A program made the translations under genes and the position numbers. The notes under the pieces were generated by a model. The model made no database searches. It saw only the letters and a list, made by a program, of their open reading frames with translations, and was not told the origin of the DNA. A stretch of DNA of 64,000 nucleotides from Aeolococcus sp050734155 (GTDB lineage: Bacteria; Chloroflexota; Dormibacteria; Aeolococcales; Aeolococcaceae), in NCBI GenBank assembly GCA_050734155.1, contig JBOHUD010000025.1, forward strand, positions 24,630 to 88,629, in the 5' to 3' direction. This document shows, piece by piece, positions 16,688-25,717 of this stretch. Each line of letters opens with the position of its first letter. Position 1 is the first letter of the stretch.

Positions 16688-18164
16688 GCGCGTAGCCCGC
16701 AGGCGCCAGCTCGCCGCCGCCGAGGATGGCCACGTCGCCGGGCCGCGCCCGCTGCAGCTGCGCCTGGCTGACCAGGTCGGCGAGATGGATGCGCGCGAAC
16801 GCATCTGGCCCCGGCGCCGGCCGGATCGCGAAGAGCGCCTCCTCCAGCGCTTGTTGGATGTGGCTGGACACCAGGATGGTGTGTGTCCCCGCTGCGGCGT
16901 GCGCGGCCACGAACCCGGCCTCCTCGCCGGCGTAGAAGGCCAGCGCGGAGCGCATCGGGTACGCGATCGCGTAGTCGACGAAGTACAACCCCGCCGCGGT
17001 CGCGATGAGCACGGCCGTGACGGCGATGCGTGCCCGGTGTCCGCGCAGGAATGTGAGCGCACCCTGCCACCCGTACGTCAGCACCACCAGGAGGAAGGGG
17101 AGAAAGAGGATGTCCCGTCGCGCTGAGATCCCCGTGGTCAGGGCTGGTCCAACCGGCGCGATCACCAGACCGGCGAGCGCCAGCCGGCACAGGGGTTCGC
17201 GCCACCGCCTGACGCCGATCACCAGGCCGGCGACGAGCACCGGCAGGGTGGTGACGAAGAGCAGGCCCCCGAAGCCGGTGCTGTGCCGGGGGTTGGGATC
17301 CCCGTGGAGGAACAGGAAATCCGGCGTGAAGTACTGGAGGTAGTTGCGGATCCACGCTGCCGTGCCCCCCAGGGCAGAGTTGTGGCTGAAGACGGAGACG
17401 TCGCTGAGGCGGGCGGTGGCGTGGCCCGAGGTGCCGACAACGAGAACCAGCGTGGTGATCGCCACCGGCACGCCGAGGAGAGCGACGCACACGCGCCGCA
17501 GGGATCTTCGGTGGGTCACGACCAGCAGCACGAGGAAGAACGCTGCGAAGAAACGTCCGGGTTGGGCGGCCAGCGGCGCCAGGCCCAGGGCCACGCCGGC
17601 GACCAGGCAGTTGCGTGCCCGCTGAGCACCACCGCCTGCCAGAGCCGCGAGCGCGGTGACCAAGCACAGGACGGTGAACAGGTCGGCCTCGAGGTTGATC
17701 CGAGCGGTGTGGAAGAACCAGGGTTCGAAGGCGGCTTCGAGGAGGATCAACAGAGCGACCGGCCGAGAGCGCGTCATCCGCCAGGCCAGCCACCCTGCGA
17801 CCACCGCCACGGCGATGCCGGCGAAAGCGGAGGGAAGCCTGGTGATGGCGGGCGTCAGCGGCAACACCAGGGTCAGCGGCGCCAGCAGGTAGGTGCTGAT
17901 CGGTCCCTTGTAGTCGCCGAAATCACGGAACAGCAGCGGCCAGGGGGTGCCGTATTGATCCGTGCCGTAGTGGGCGATGGTCCACGCGTTGTAGCCGATC
18001 GAGGCTTCGTCGCTGTGCAGGCCGGGCGGAGCCGTGGCCAGGCCGACCAGGTGCGACACCACGACGCCGGCAACCACGATGGCGAAGGCGGCGGCCCACG
18101 GCCGGTTGCGCTTCACCGGCACATGGTCGCCCAGCGACGCCGGCCTGCGTGGTTTCGAGGCCAT
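16599..18164 (-). CDS. GT-C fold membrane glycosyltransferase-like protein
   Basis: A 521-residue integral membrane protein with around ten hydrophobic helices and the GT-C/PMT hallmark near the N-terminus: GLHSDEASIGYNAW, whose acidic pair follows helix 1. Such proteins (ArnT/PMT/GT39-type) transfer sugars from polyprenyl-phosphate donors outside the membrane. The C-terminal ~120 residues are a soluble extracytoplasmic domain. ATG 18164 is used; 18221 would add 19 residues. Its 3' end overlaps the convergent PLP-enzyme gene by 89 bp. Confidence 0.8.
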   Translation of the reverse strand: MASKPRRPASLGDHVPVKRNRPWAAAFAIVVAGVVVSHLVGLATAPPGLHSDEASIGYNAWTIAHYGTDQYGTPWPLLFRDFGDYKGPISTYLLAPLTLVLPLTPAITRLPSAFAGIAVAVVAGWLAWRMTRSRPVALLILLEAAFEPWFFHTARINLEADLFTVLCLVTALAALAGGGAQRARNCLVAGVALGLAPLAAQPGRFFAAFFLVLLVVTHRRSLRRVCVALLGVPVAITTLVLVVGTSGHATARLSDVSVFSHNSALGGTAAWIRNYLQYFTPDFLFLHGDPNPRHSTGFGGLLFVTTLPVLVAGLVIGVRRWREPLCRLALAGLVIAPVGPALTTGISARRDILFLPFLLVVLTYGWQGALTFLRGHRARIAVTAVLIATAAGLYFVDYAIAYPMRSALAFYAGEEAGFVAAHAAAGTHTILVSSHIQQALEEALFAIRPAPGPDAFARIHLADLVSQAQLQRARPGDVAILGGGELAPAGYALIDQQTVTGPTSIGGPSTTLVLVNVYQHR

Positions 18165-18242
18165 GCCATCGGCCCGTGGTGCATGCTGACGTCTGCGATC
18201 AGTCGGTCTCCGGGACGCCACCGGCGCAGGCAGGAGGAGCAG

Positions 18243-18638
18243 ATGACCCTCGAGAAGATCAACCCGTCCGGACTCTCACAACCCCACGGCTACGCGCAGG
18301 TGGTGGTCGCTTCCGGCGCCCGAACTGTGTACGTGGCCGGTCAGGTTGCGATCGACGACAGGGGAACGCTGATCGCGCCCGGGGACGTGGTCGGTCAGGC
18401 CAGGCAGGCATTCTTGAATCTTCGGACCGCCATCGAGGCGGCGGGGGCGACCATCGCCGACGTGGCCAGGGTGACCTGGTACGTCGTCGGCTACCGGAGC
18501 GAGCTGCTTGCCGCCCTTGCCGCTGCCCGCACCGAGGTCTTCGGTGAGCACACACCGGCCAGCACCCTGGTTGGTGTGCAAGCCCTGGCCCAGCCCGGGT
18601 ACCTGGTCGAGGTCGAGGCCATCGCTGTCGTCAGCTGA
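18243..18638 (+). CDS. RidA/YjgF family deaminase
   Basis: A 131-residue RidA-family protein, which in characterised members hydrolyses reactive enamine/imine intermediates released by PLP enzymes. Family features are visible: the NPSGLSQPHGYAQ start, VYVAGQV strand, QARQAFLNL helix, and PASTLVGVQAL segment; in canonical RidA that last region holds the Arg that binds the substrate carboxylate (RS/T-x-V), and here it reads ASTLVGV, so the catalytic Arg appears absent. A GGAGGAG Shine-Dalgarno lies just upstream. It follows a PLP enzyme region but is on the opposite strand from its immediate neighbours. Confidence 0.88.
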   Translation: MTLEKINPSGLSQPHGYAQVVVASGARTVYVAGQVAIDDRGTLIAPGDVVGQARQAFLNLRTAIEAAGATIADVARVTWYVVGYRSELLAALAAARTEVFGEHTPASTLVGVQALAQPGYLVEVEAIAVVS

Positions 18639-18681
18639 CCGCTGCGGCCGCTGCGCGAGAGGGGCTGGCCGGCCTCCGCCG

Positions 18682-20973
18682 TCAGACGGCGACGATCGAG
18701 AGGTGCGAGGTGGTGAGCGGCAGCGGGGTCAGCGCGAGCTCAGCGGCGGTCGCCGGCCGGCTGATGAAGTAGCCCTGCCCGACGTCGCAGCCGACCCCGG
18801 CGAGGAGGGTGAGCGTGGGCGCGTCCTCGACCCCCTCGGCGACCACCCGGAGGCCGAGCGCATGGGCGAGCTCGATGGTGGCGCGCACCAGGGTGACGTC
18901 GCGGCCGGGGGCATCGCCGGCCAGGCCGGTGACGAAGGTGCGGTCGAGCTTCAGCTCGCTGACGGCGAGGCTGCCCAGGTAGGCGAGCGAGGTGAAGCCG
19001 GCGCCGAAGTCGTCGATGGACACCGAGGCGCCGAGGTCGCGCAGCTGGTTGGTCACCCTCCGGCAGGCCTCGAAGTCGCTGATGATGGTCGTCTCGGTGA
19101 TCTCGACGGTGAGGGCTGGCCCCGGCAGACCGTGGCGCGCGAGCGCCGCGCGCAGCAGCTCGGTGAAGTCGACGTCGAGGAGGTTGCTCACCGAGGCGTT
19201 GACCGCGATCGCGATGTCATGCCCCGCGGCACGCCAGCTGGCGCACTGAGCGAGTGCCTCGTCGACGACCCAGGCGGTGACGTCGCCCATGAGCCCGGCC
19301 TCCTCGGCGAGTGGCAGAAAGTCGAGCGGCGCGACCAGGCCGAGACGGGGGTTGTGCCAGCGCAGCAGCGCCTCCACTGCGGTCACCGCGCCGCTGCGCA
19401 GGTCGACCTGGGGCTGGTAGTGCAGCAGGAACTGGTTCTCCTGCACCGCGGTGCGCAGCTCCTCGACGAGGCGCAACCGGTTGCCGTCGTCGTCGATCTC
19501 CTTGCGGTAGATCTCGAACGACGAGGCCCGGAGCTTGGCGCGGTACATGGCGAGGTCGGCGCAGCGGAGCAGCGACGCGCCGTCGGTGGCGTCCTCGGGG
19601 GCGCTCGCGATGCCGATGCTCGCGCTGATGCGCACGCTCACGGCGTCGAGGGTGAAGGGCTCCTCGAGCTTGGCGATGAGCCGCTGCGCGACCGCGGTCG
19701 CGTACTCGACGTCCGCGTCCATGATGACCACAACCAGCTCGTCACCCCCCACACGGACCAGGGTGTCGGTGGTGCGCATCGAGCTGCTGAGCCGCGGGCC
19801 GAGCTGGCGGAGGAGCTCGTCGCCTGCAGAATGCCCGAACGAGTCGTTGATCTCCTTGAAGTGGTCGAGGTCGATGAACAGCAGCCCGAGGCCGCGGGAT
19901 GGTCCGCCTGAGTCCGCGACCTCGGCGAAGAAGTCGTTGAGCATGTAGAACAGCTGGCGGCGGTTGCCGAGGCCGGTGAGGTCGTCGGTGACGGCCTGGC
20001 GGTGGCGCTTGCTGGTGAGCGTCCGGAGGTGCCCGACCGAGAGCCAGAGCCGCAGGCCCACGACCACCAGCGTTGCGGTGGCCAGACCGAGCGCCACCTC
20101 GCTGACCCGGTGCAGCGAGCCGAACAGGAGCACGACGAGGCCGGCCGAAGCACCGAGCGACGGCAGCAGCAACCCCGGCGGCTTGGACGGAACCCCGGGT
20201 GCATTGCGGCGCACGGGCAGCCAGAGCGACAGCGATATCAGCATGATCGAGGTCGGCCAGGCGGCAGCGTCGAAGATGCTACCCAACACCCCGAGCGAGT
20301 TGTGCAAGAGGTTGGCGGTGTCGCCGCCGGCGTTGATCGCACAGGCGCATGCCAGCAGCACCCACTGGGCGCTGCGCCGGCTGGGCAGCACTGCGCTGAC
20401 GCCCACGACCAGGGCGAGGAGGAGGAGGTCGCCGATGGGGTACGCCAGGTTGGTCGCCACCGCCGCCGCGTCGGCCCCGCTCGAACGCTCGAGGGTGCTG
20501 AAGGCGAAGCAGGCGCAGACGGCCGCTGCACCCAACCCGGCGACGATCCCGTCGAGCCACATCGCCGAGGTGGCGTTGCGCACCTGGCGGCGCAGCAGGA
20601 TCAGCACCCCGACGTACACCAGCGGATAGAAGGTGATGTAGAAGAGGTCGGCGGCGGATGGCGACGGCGGGGTGGCACCGCCGGAGGACTCGAGGGTGAG
20701 GAGGATGTCACCGACCCCCCAGCACATGGTCCCGATTCCAAGGGCGACCGGCACCGCCCGCCGGCCCGGGCTGCCCGCGGCCCGGAGGAAGCAGAGAACG
20801 CTGCCGATCAGCTCGAAGACTGCGACCAGCCACCCGTCCACCACCAGCGACGACGGCCCGCGGCGGGCGACCAGTGAGGCCAGGTAGGCGGCGAGGATCC
20901 CTCCGAGCGTGCCGTAGACGGCCCAGAGAGGCCTGACCCGCGTTGGCGTGCCCCTGGTGGCGGCGGCGATCAC
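18682..20973 (-). CDS. Membrane GGDEF-EAL cyclic-di-GMP protein
   Basis: A 763-residue protein with about nine N-terminal hydrophobic segments (residues 15-310), then a GGDEF domain and an EAL phosphodiesterase domain. The diguanylate cyclase signature reads VGGDELVV, that is GGDEL rather than GGDEF, with intact acidic residues, so activity is possible. The EAL domain has AVEALLRW, a metal-binding ITETTIISD, SIDDFGAG and AEGVED, the usual residues of an active phosphodiesterase. It probably tunes c-di-GMP in response to a membrane-sensed cue. GTG start; a single-gene unit adjoining the integrated element's left end. Confidence 0.92.
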   Translation of the reverse strand: MIAAATRGTPTRVRPLWAVYGTLGGILAAYLASLVARRGPSSLVVDGWLVAVFELIGSVLCFLRAAGSPGRRAVPVALGIGTMCWGVGDILLTLESSGGATPPSPSAADLFYITFYPLVYVGVLILLRRQVRNATSAMWLDGIVAGLGAAAVCACFAFSTLERSSGADAAAVATNLAYPIGDLLLLALVVGVSAVLPSRRSAQWVLLACACAINAGGDTANLLHNSLGVLGSIFDAAAWPTSIMLISLSLWLPVRRNAPGVPSKPPGLLLPSLGASAGLVVLLFGSLHRVSEVALGLATATLVVVGLRLWLSVGHLRTLTSKRHRQAVTDDLTGLGNRRQLFYMLNDFFAEVADSGGPSRGLGLLFIDLDHFKEINDSFGHSAGDELLRQLGPRLSSSMRTTDTLVRVGGDELVVVIMDADVEYATAVAQRLIAKLEEPFTLDAVSVRISASIGIASAPEDATDGASLLRCADLAMYRAKLRASSFEIYRKEIDDDGNRLRLVEELRTAVQENQFLLHYQPQVDLRSGAVTAVEALLRWHNPRLGLVAPLDFLPLAEEAGLMGDVTAWVVDEALAQCASWRAAGHDIAIAVNASVSNLLDVDFTELLRAALARHGLPGPALTVEITETTIISDFEACRRVTNQLRDLGASVSIDDFGAGFTSLAYLGSLAVSELKLDRTFVTGLAGDAPGRDVTLVRATIELAHALGLRVVAEGVEDAPTLTLLAGVGCDVGQGYFISRPATAAELALTPLPLTTSHLSIVAV

Positions 20974-21636
20974 CCCCGAAGCCTAGGCAGGTGGTGCCGC
21001 GTCCCCGTGACGAGTTCAGGACGAGTTGGACAAGAAACGCCGACGCGGTGAGGGCGGAGCCGGCCGGCACGGTCCCGGGCTGCAGGGGTTGGTTGGCGAC
21101 CACACCCTTGGCGGAGGGAGAGGGATTCGAACCCCCGGGCCCTTGGCGGGGCCTGCGGTTTTCAAGCCTGAATCGGAGGTGTCGCGCGGTGCCGACGAGG
21201 GTTGCTGTGAACTCGGTTCCAGGAGCCGTGTGCTGGTGCGTGACGGTCCGTGACGCCCTATGTCGCGCTCAACTGGGGTGAAAAGTGGGGTGAGAAATCG
21301 GAGCGGTCATGACTTGCGGGCACAGCGATTTCTTTGGGGTGTACGCGCTGGTCGGGCTGCGCGCGTCCTCTCAGGCTGGCTCCCACGCGGCGAGCACTGC
21401 CTTGTCATCGAGCACCAGATCCGCTCGCACCCCAGCTCGGACGCCAGTGGGTGCAACGGCCACCAGAGCTGCTGGCCGGCCCAGAGCCACCCCGGTCGGC
21501 GCGACGCACCGCGAGGATGTGCCTTCGACTGAGTACTCCCGGACCTTCCGCGTATGGTGCAGCTCAGGCGGCGAACCCCTCGAGCCCCAGCGCTCCGGGC
21601 TTCGATGGAACGGATTCCCCGGCCTCGCGCCGATAC
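20974..21636. other. Left end of the integrated region, no supported gene
   Basis: This 663-bp gap holds the tRNA-Ser 3' half and a tandem 12-bp repeat, TGGGGTGARAAR twice, at 21274-21297. Reading frames here are shadows or run through the tRNA fragment; no integrase domain could be recognised on either strand. The sequence to 21166 belongs to the conserved chromosome, and the rest to the element. Confidence 0.6.
21109..21166 (-). tRNA. Partial tRNA-Ser (3' half, from anticodon loop to CCA): probable displaced attachment site
   Basis: Read on the minus strand this is the anticodon-loop part, anticodon 3' stem, long variable arm, T arm, acceptor 3' strand and CCA of a tRNA-Ser. It matches 33137-33194 of the intact tRNA-Ser(UGA) apart from four bases in the variable-arm stem, which change in complementary pairs. 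Upstream of the anticodon loop the match ends abruptly. This is the geometry left when a tyrosine-recombinase element integrates at an anticodon loop and displaces the host 3' half. It cannot be a functional tRNA. Confidence 0.85.
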
Positions 21637-22899
21637 ATGAGCATGATGAACACCCAACCCCCCGACAGCAGCCCCGCCGAGTGCGATTCCGACACGATCA
21701 TGGCTGACGACACCGCGGCCTTCCGGCGCGAGCACCTCTTCGCGAGCGGTTCGGACCTCGACGCCGACCAGTATCCCCGCTTGTGGAATGCGTCGACCGG
21801 GATCTTCTACCGCGCCGTCGTCCGGCCCGAAACTCCCGCACCGCTCGAGTACGTGTCCCTGCCTATTCCCCAGGGGCGCCGGCTCGCCCTGGAGACCATG
21901 GTTGCCATCGCGCAGTGGAACGGGCTCTGGGAGGCGGCGCAGTACCGCCGGCGCATGGCGCCGTCCGATCCGATGCCGGCCGCGATGTATGCGATTGCTG
22001 ACCGCGGCGATCACAACGTCGCATTCATCCCGCGCACCGCCTCGCGGTACCACGAGTACACCCCCCTATACCACCTCACCCCGCAGCGGGTCCTGGAGCA
22101 GCACGCGCTGCCACTGCTTCGCTGCGGGCAGTGGCCGTACCTGGCCGCCGGCGCGGACATCGACGACTTCGTGCCCGCCGACCTCGAAGTCCGGCTGAGT
22201 CGGGCTTGGGCAGCGGTTGTGTGGGCTCACCTGATGCCGAGGTCGTCGCTCGGCGCGTTCACCAGCGACGATCCTGTTCGCATCCTGGCCCACGACCTGG
22301 ACAGCTGGGTGCCGGCGGTCACCTCGGTGATGCAGGAGATTCTGCGTGGGTTCCCGCTCGTCGCCAGCGATGTTCAGCCGTTCCGCCCACGCCTCGAGGA
22401 CGGCACCATCCTCCGGGACGCCGTGTCCGGGCCACCCCGGATGGGTGGGGACCTGTGGCGCGGCGAAGACGAGGCGGCGAAGGTCGTCGCCTGGACCGTT
22501 GATGAGGCCGACCGCGACGGTCACCTTCGTGCGGTGCTTGATGCAGTGCGCAGCAACAGGGTCCACGACGACTTCTCAGCGAAGTGGTCGCGGGACCGCG
22601 AGGATTTCGACCGCAAGCTCAACCACAAGCGTGCCCGGGTGAGCGTCCGCTTCGTCGAGCTGCCCGAGAGCACCCCGGTGCAGAGCCCGATGGCTGAGGT
22701 CGAGGACAACATGGTCTTTGCCAACTTCCTGGCGCTGCTCAACAAGAGAGATCGCCAGGTGGTCGTCCTGCTACGTAAAGGGGTCACCAACCTCGGCGAT
22801 GTCGCATCTCTACTGGGATACGCAAACCACAGCGCGGTGTCGAAGCGCCTCGCTCGTATTCGCCGGGCGGCCGCCACCTACTTCGACGGGAGGGATTAG
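21637..22899 (+). CDS. Protein with C-terminal sigma-70-region-4-like helix-turn-helix, unknown function
   Basis: A 420-residue (or 399 from ATG 21700) protein I cannot place in a family. The C-terminal ~60 residues read like a region-4 HTH: KRDRQVVVLLRKGVTN, then DVASLLGYANHSAVSKRLARIRRAA, where a loop-helix pair precedes a basic recognition helix. The larger N-terminal part is mostly soluble with aromatic-rich strands and no known motif. No convincing Shine-Dalgarno is visible at any candidate start. It lies 98 bp ahead of the SIR2-like gene on the same strand, so it may regulate or partner it. Confidence 0.65.
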   Translation: MSMMNTQPPDSSPAECDSDTIMADDTAAFRREHLFASGSDLDADQYPRLWNASTGIFYRAVVRPETPAPLEYVSLPIPQGRRLALETMVAIAQWNGLWEAAQYRRRMAPSDPMPAAMYAIADRGDHNVAFIPRTASRYHEYTPLYHLTPQRVLEQHALPLLRCGQWPYLAAGADIDDFVPADLEVRLSRAWAAVVWAHLMPRSSLGAFTSDDPVRILAHDLDSWVPAVTSVMQEILRGFPLVASDVQPFRPRLEDGTILRDAVSGPPRMGGDLWRGEDEAAKVVAWTVDEADRDGHLRAVLDAVRSNRVHDDFSAKWSRDREDFDRKLNHKRARVSVRFVELPESTPVQSPMAEVEDNMVFANFLALLNKRDRQVVVLLRKGVTNLGDVASLLGYANHSAVSKRLARIRRAAATYFDGRD

Positions 22900-22997
22900 T
22901 TTACCGCCCGCGGAGTTGCGTTCTCAGGCGACTGGGCCGCCTTGCACACTCGTGCGGTGTCATGGGCGGCCACCGTCCACACTAAAGAGGGGGCACG

Positions 22998-24059
22998 ATG
23001 GCAGTCGGTTTGGACCAGCGTTTTGAGCAGGCCACACCCGACCTGCAGGAATGGGAGAACCTTCGCCGAGAGCACCACTGGAGCGGATTGCTGGTCGGCA
23101 ACGGTGCCTCGCGGGCTGTCTGGAACGAGTTCGCTTATGCGTCGCTCTACGCGACTGCTCGTGATCTCGCCGAGGGTGGACTCAGCACAGCCGACCGAGA
23201 ACTTTTCGCTCGACTAGACACGCGCAATTTCGAGTCCGTGCTCTCTGCCCTGCGCACGACATCCCTTGTCAACGAGGCATTGAACCTACCGACTGAGGTG
23301 ATCAGGGAACGGTACATGAGCATCCGCCGAGCCTTGGCGAATGCCGTGCGCACCGTGCACATCCCATGGCCGCGCGTGCGGGACGCATCATTGCAGGTAA
23401 TTCGGACGACCCTACTCTCATACGAATGGGTGTTCTCAACCAACTACGACCTGCTGCTCTATTGGGCAGTCATGTCCGGACTCCCTGACCCTCCTGACAT
23501 CAAAGATTTCTTCTGGCGCCGATGTGCTGATGGTGAGGACCAGCCGTGGCTCTGCTTCGTGCCTTCGGACGTGGAGGTGTCCGGCATGGTCACCAAAGTA
23601 GTGTATTTGCACGGTGGGCTTCACCTCTATGAGCTCTCGCCCTCACAGGCCGCGAAGCGGGTCGCTGGGGCGCGGAATCTGCTCGACGTCTTCTATGAAC
23701 TCGCCGAAGACCACACTGCTGCGATCCCATTATTCGTCGCCGAAGGGCACGCGATCGACAAGATGAAGGCGATAGGGGAGTCACCATATCTCTCGTTTGC
23801 CTATGACCGCCTCGTGGCGCACCGGCAACCCCTCGTCATCTTTGGTCACAGCCTGGGCTCGAATGACCAACATATCGTGGATGCGGTCGACGGGCATCAC
23901 CACCTTGCCATTTCCATTCGACGGATGGATGAGGACCGCATCCGTAGCGAGAAAGCCAGGTATATGCAGATGTTTCCCGGCGCGAACATTGCCTTCTTCG
24001 ATGCAGCGAGCCACCCGCTTGGATCACCAGCTGTGAATATGTCCGGTACCGCAGCCTGA
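22998..24059 (+). CDS. SIR2-like DUF4917 family protein
   Basis: A 353-residue protein matching DUF4917 in full. It has a Gly-rich nucleotide loop LLVGNGAS (31-38), SIR2-type FSTNYDLLLYW (Ser147-Thr-Asn-Tyr-Asp151), YLHGGLHL with His205 at the sirtuin catalytic-histidine position, IPLFVAEG, and a second nucleotide segment IFGHSLGSND (281-290). SIR2-fold proteins in defence islands commonly cleave NAD+ to stop phage growth; that role is not shown for DUF4917. GAGGGGG precedes ATG 22998. Base composition is visibly lower in GC than neighbouring chromosome genes, as expected for acquired DNA. Confidence 0.8.
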   Translation: MAVGLDQRFEQATPDLQEWENLRREHHWSGLLVGNGASRAVWNEFAYASLYATARDLAEGGLSTADRELFARLDTRNFESVLSALRTTSLVNEALNLPTEVIRERYMSIRRALANAVRTVHIPWPRVRDASLQVIRTTLLSYEWVFSTNYDLLLYWAVMSGLPDPPDIKDFFWRRCADGEDQPWLCFVPSDVEVSGMVTKVVYLHGGLHLYELSPSQAAKRVAGARNLLDVFYELAEDHTAAIPLFVAEGHAIDKMKAIGESPYLSFAYDRLVAHRQPLVIFGHSLGSNDQHIVDAVDGHHHLAISIRRMDEDRIRSEKARYMQMFPGANIAFFDAASHPLGSPAVNMSGTAA

Positions 24060-24170
24060 TCCGCGGACGAAGGGCTGGTGGGCGAAGGGCCGCGCCCAGA
24101 CGCGGTGGCGCTGCGTCACCGTCCGTTCGGCCGCGCAACCTCTGACACTGAGGGCGACAGCGAACCTCGC

Positions 24171-25175
24171 TCAAGCCAACTCACGCTGCATCGCAAAGAG
24201 GTACGAATAGGGCGTCATTGCTTTCCGCGGTAAGGTGGCCATGCCGGCAGCCGCAGCCCCGCCGCTCAGGACGCCGACGAGCAGGTCGCCCGTGACCGCC
24301 GTCACCACTCCACCGGCAATTCCGAGGGCAATGCTCCCGATGCTTGTGAGGCGTCGCATCGGTTCGCCTCGAAGGGCGTCCGCTGCGTCGCGGAGCTCCT
24401 GTCGACGATCGTTCAGGATCTGGCCGCATTCTTCCTGCGGTCTTGTCGACAGTTCGCCCACGACTTCGCGCAGGCGGCGCGCGTACCGGCGGTATTCCTC
24501 GCCATGCGCTGCCCGGAAGCCCAATACCTCGTCGAGTGGCACGGCGTCGAGGTCTGGGCCCACGACCTCCAGGTCGAATGTCACCACATGTGCGGCACCG
24601 GCCCGCGGAGTCGGCGCGCTCAGCAGCTCGACCAAGGCCGCCTGAACCCGCGGGCGATCTGTGGCTGGCGAGAGCTCGATGCCGATGCCTGGGCCAGCTT
24701 CGCGAAGGATCTGAGCCAGTAGCACCAGGTACAGGCTCCGGATCATCGGGTGCATTGGGATGGAGGCTCCGTCGGCTGACGGCTTCGCGAGCCCACGCTT
24801 CTCAAGCTCTTCGAACACCATCCGGGCGAGCTCCGGGTCGCCAAGGCCGCCCATGCGTGACCATGAAAGCTCCTCGAACCGTCCCCCTGCGGGGAGGTTA
24901 TCGATCGCGCCACTCGCGATGATGTCGACCATCGCGCTGGCGAGCTTCTCGCTGGCCGCCTCGCCAACCATGGTCTCCGGCGAGAGGATGCGGAGCACGC
25001 CAGCGTCGAGGAGCGGCTCGGCGACCGCCGGATCGAGCGCCAGGGGACGGTCCCGCATGTAGTCGGGAACGAGTAGTGCGATCTGGTCGAAGAACAGGGC
25101 CAGACTCTTGACCCAGCTGGCGTCGTGCCAGATCACGCCGGGGTAGTAGAAGGCCGCCTCGGTCAACTCCGCCAT
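24171..25175 (-). CDS. Uncharacterised protein (DUF6236-like) with C-terminal hydrophobic segment
   Basis: A 334-residue protein. The N-terminus (AAFYYPGVIWHDASWVKS, then LFFDQIALLVP) resembles the DUF6236-type family, which begins with a YxP...W...Y/FWD pattern; this match is from memory and moderate. The middle is helical with charged coiled-coil-like stretches. Near the C-terminus lies a Gly/Ala-rich hydrophobic pair (residues ~290-320, SIGSIALGIAGGVVTAV and LLVGVLSGGAAAAG) that may insert in membrane. It is convergent with the SIR2-like gene and has its own short upstream gap. Function unknown. Confidence 0.6.
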   Translation of the reverse strand: MAELTEAAFYYPGVIWHDASWVKSLALFFDQIALLVPDYMRDRPLALDPAVAEPLLDAGVLRILSPETMVGEAASEKLASAMVDIIASGAIDNLPAGGRFEELSWSRMGGLGDPELARMVFEELEKRGLAKPSADGASIPMHPMIRSLYLVLLAQILREAGPGIGIELSPATDRPRVQAALVELLSAPTPRAGAAHVVTFDLEVVGPDLDAVPLDEVLGFRAAHGEEYRRYARRLREVVGELSTRPQEECGQILNDRRQELRDAADALRGEPMRRLTSIGSIALGIAGGVVTAVTGDLLVGVLSGGAAAAGMATLPRKAMTPYSYLFAMQRELA

Positions 25176-25321
25176 GGACCTGATGATGGCACCGCGCCCC
25201 GGATGTATGGCGGAGGTTGCTGGGGTGGCGATAATCGCGTCCGTCCGCCGGCTTGCCGTTAGCGTGGAGGCCTTAAGCTCAAGATTAATCCCTCATAGAT
25301 CTAAAAATCGTCGGCGTCTTG

Positions 25322-25717
25322 CTAGACGCGCGCCCTCATCGCCGCAATGACGCGGTCGGCGATGGCGAGGGCCTCATCGGCTTCGGTCATGGTGGGTTCA
25401 ACGCTAGGGCCGGGATATCGATGCCGCCACGAGTAATCACTCAATGGCGCGGCCTGCCGCATCAGAGGCTCGAATGCCGGCTCGATCCCTGCACACAGCG
25501 ATCCGAGAAGACTGAGGTCATGCGTCTTCGGGAACTGTTGGTCGTGCAGCACGAGGAGCGCCTTCATCGCCTTCTCGCATGCCTGTTGGGCATGGAATAG
25601 AGCATCGTCGATCAGCGGGGGGTCGGCCGAGAGATCGTGGCGCCCAGCTCGCAAGTCTGTCGCAGCGTGGCTGATCCAGTCGCGAGCCTCTGCCAGTCGC
25701 GCGGCGTCATGCGGCAT
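25322..25717 (-). CDS. HEPN domain protein (partner of MNT nucleotidyltransferase)
   Basis: A 131-residue all-helical HEPN protein of the PF05168 type: ISHAATDLRAG, then DALFHAQQACEKAMKALLVLH, then KTHDLSLLGSL, and WRHRYPG near the C-terminal helix. The RNase motif Rx4-6H of toxin HEPN proteins is not evident, so it may be a non-nucleolytic member. ATG 25717 lies inside the MNT gene (11-nt overlap), so the pair is co-translated. Such MNT-HEPN pairs act as toxin-antitoxin modules or nucleotidyl-transfer regulators. It is the last gene of the operon with the restriction system. Confidence 0.82.
   Translation of the reverse strand: MPHDAARLAEARDWISHAATDLRAGRHDLSADPPLIDDALFHAQQACEKAMKALLVLHDQQFPKTHDLSLLGSLCAGIEPAFEPLMRQAAPLSDYSWRHRYPGPSVEPTMTEADEALAIADRVIAAMRARV

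Noticed and set aside
20943..21281. Plus-strand frame through the tRNA-Ser fragment
   Set aside because: It reads antisense through the tRNA half and has no family features.
21166..21636. An integrase gene or remnant beside the displaced tRNA half
   Set aside because: I read all frames and found no Arg-His-Arg-Tyr recombinase motifs; the frames are short or shadows.
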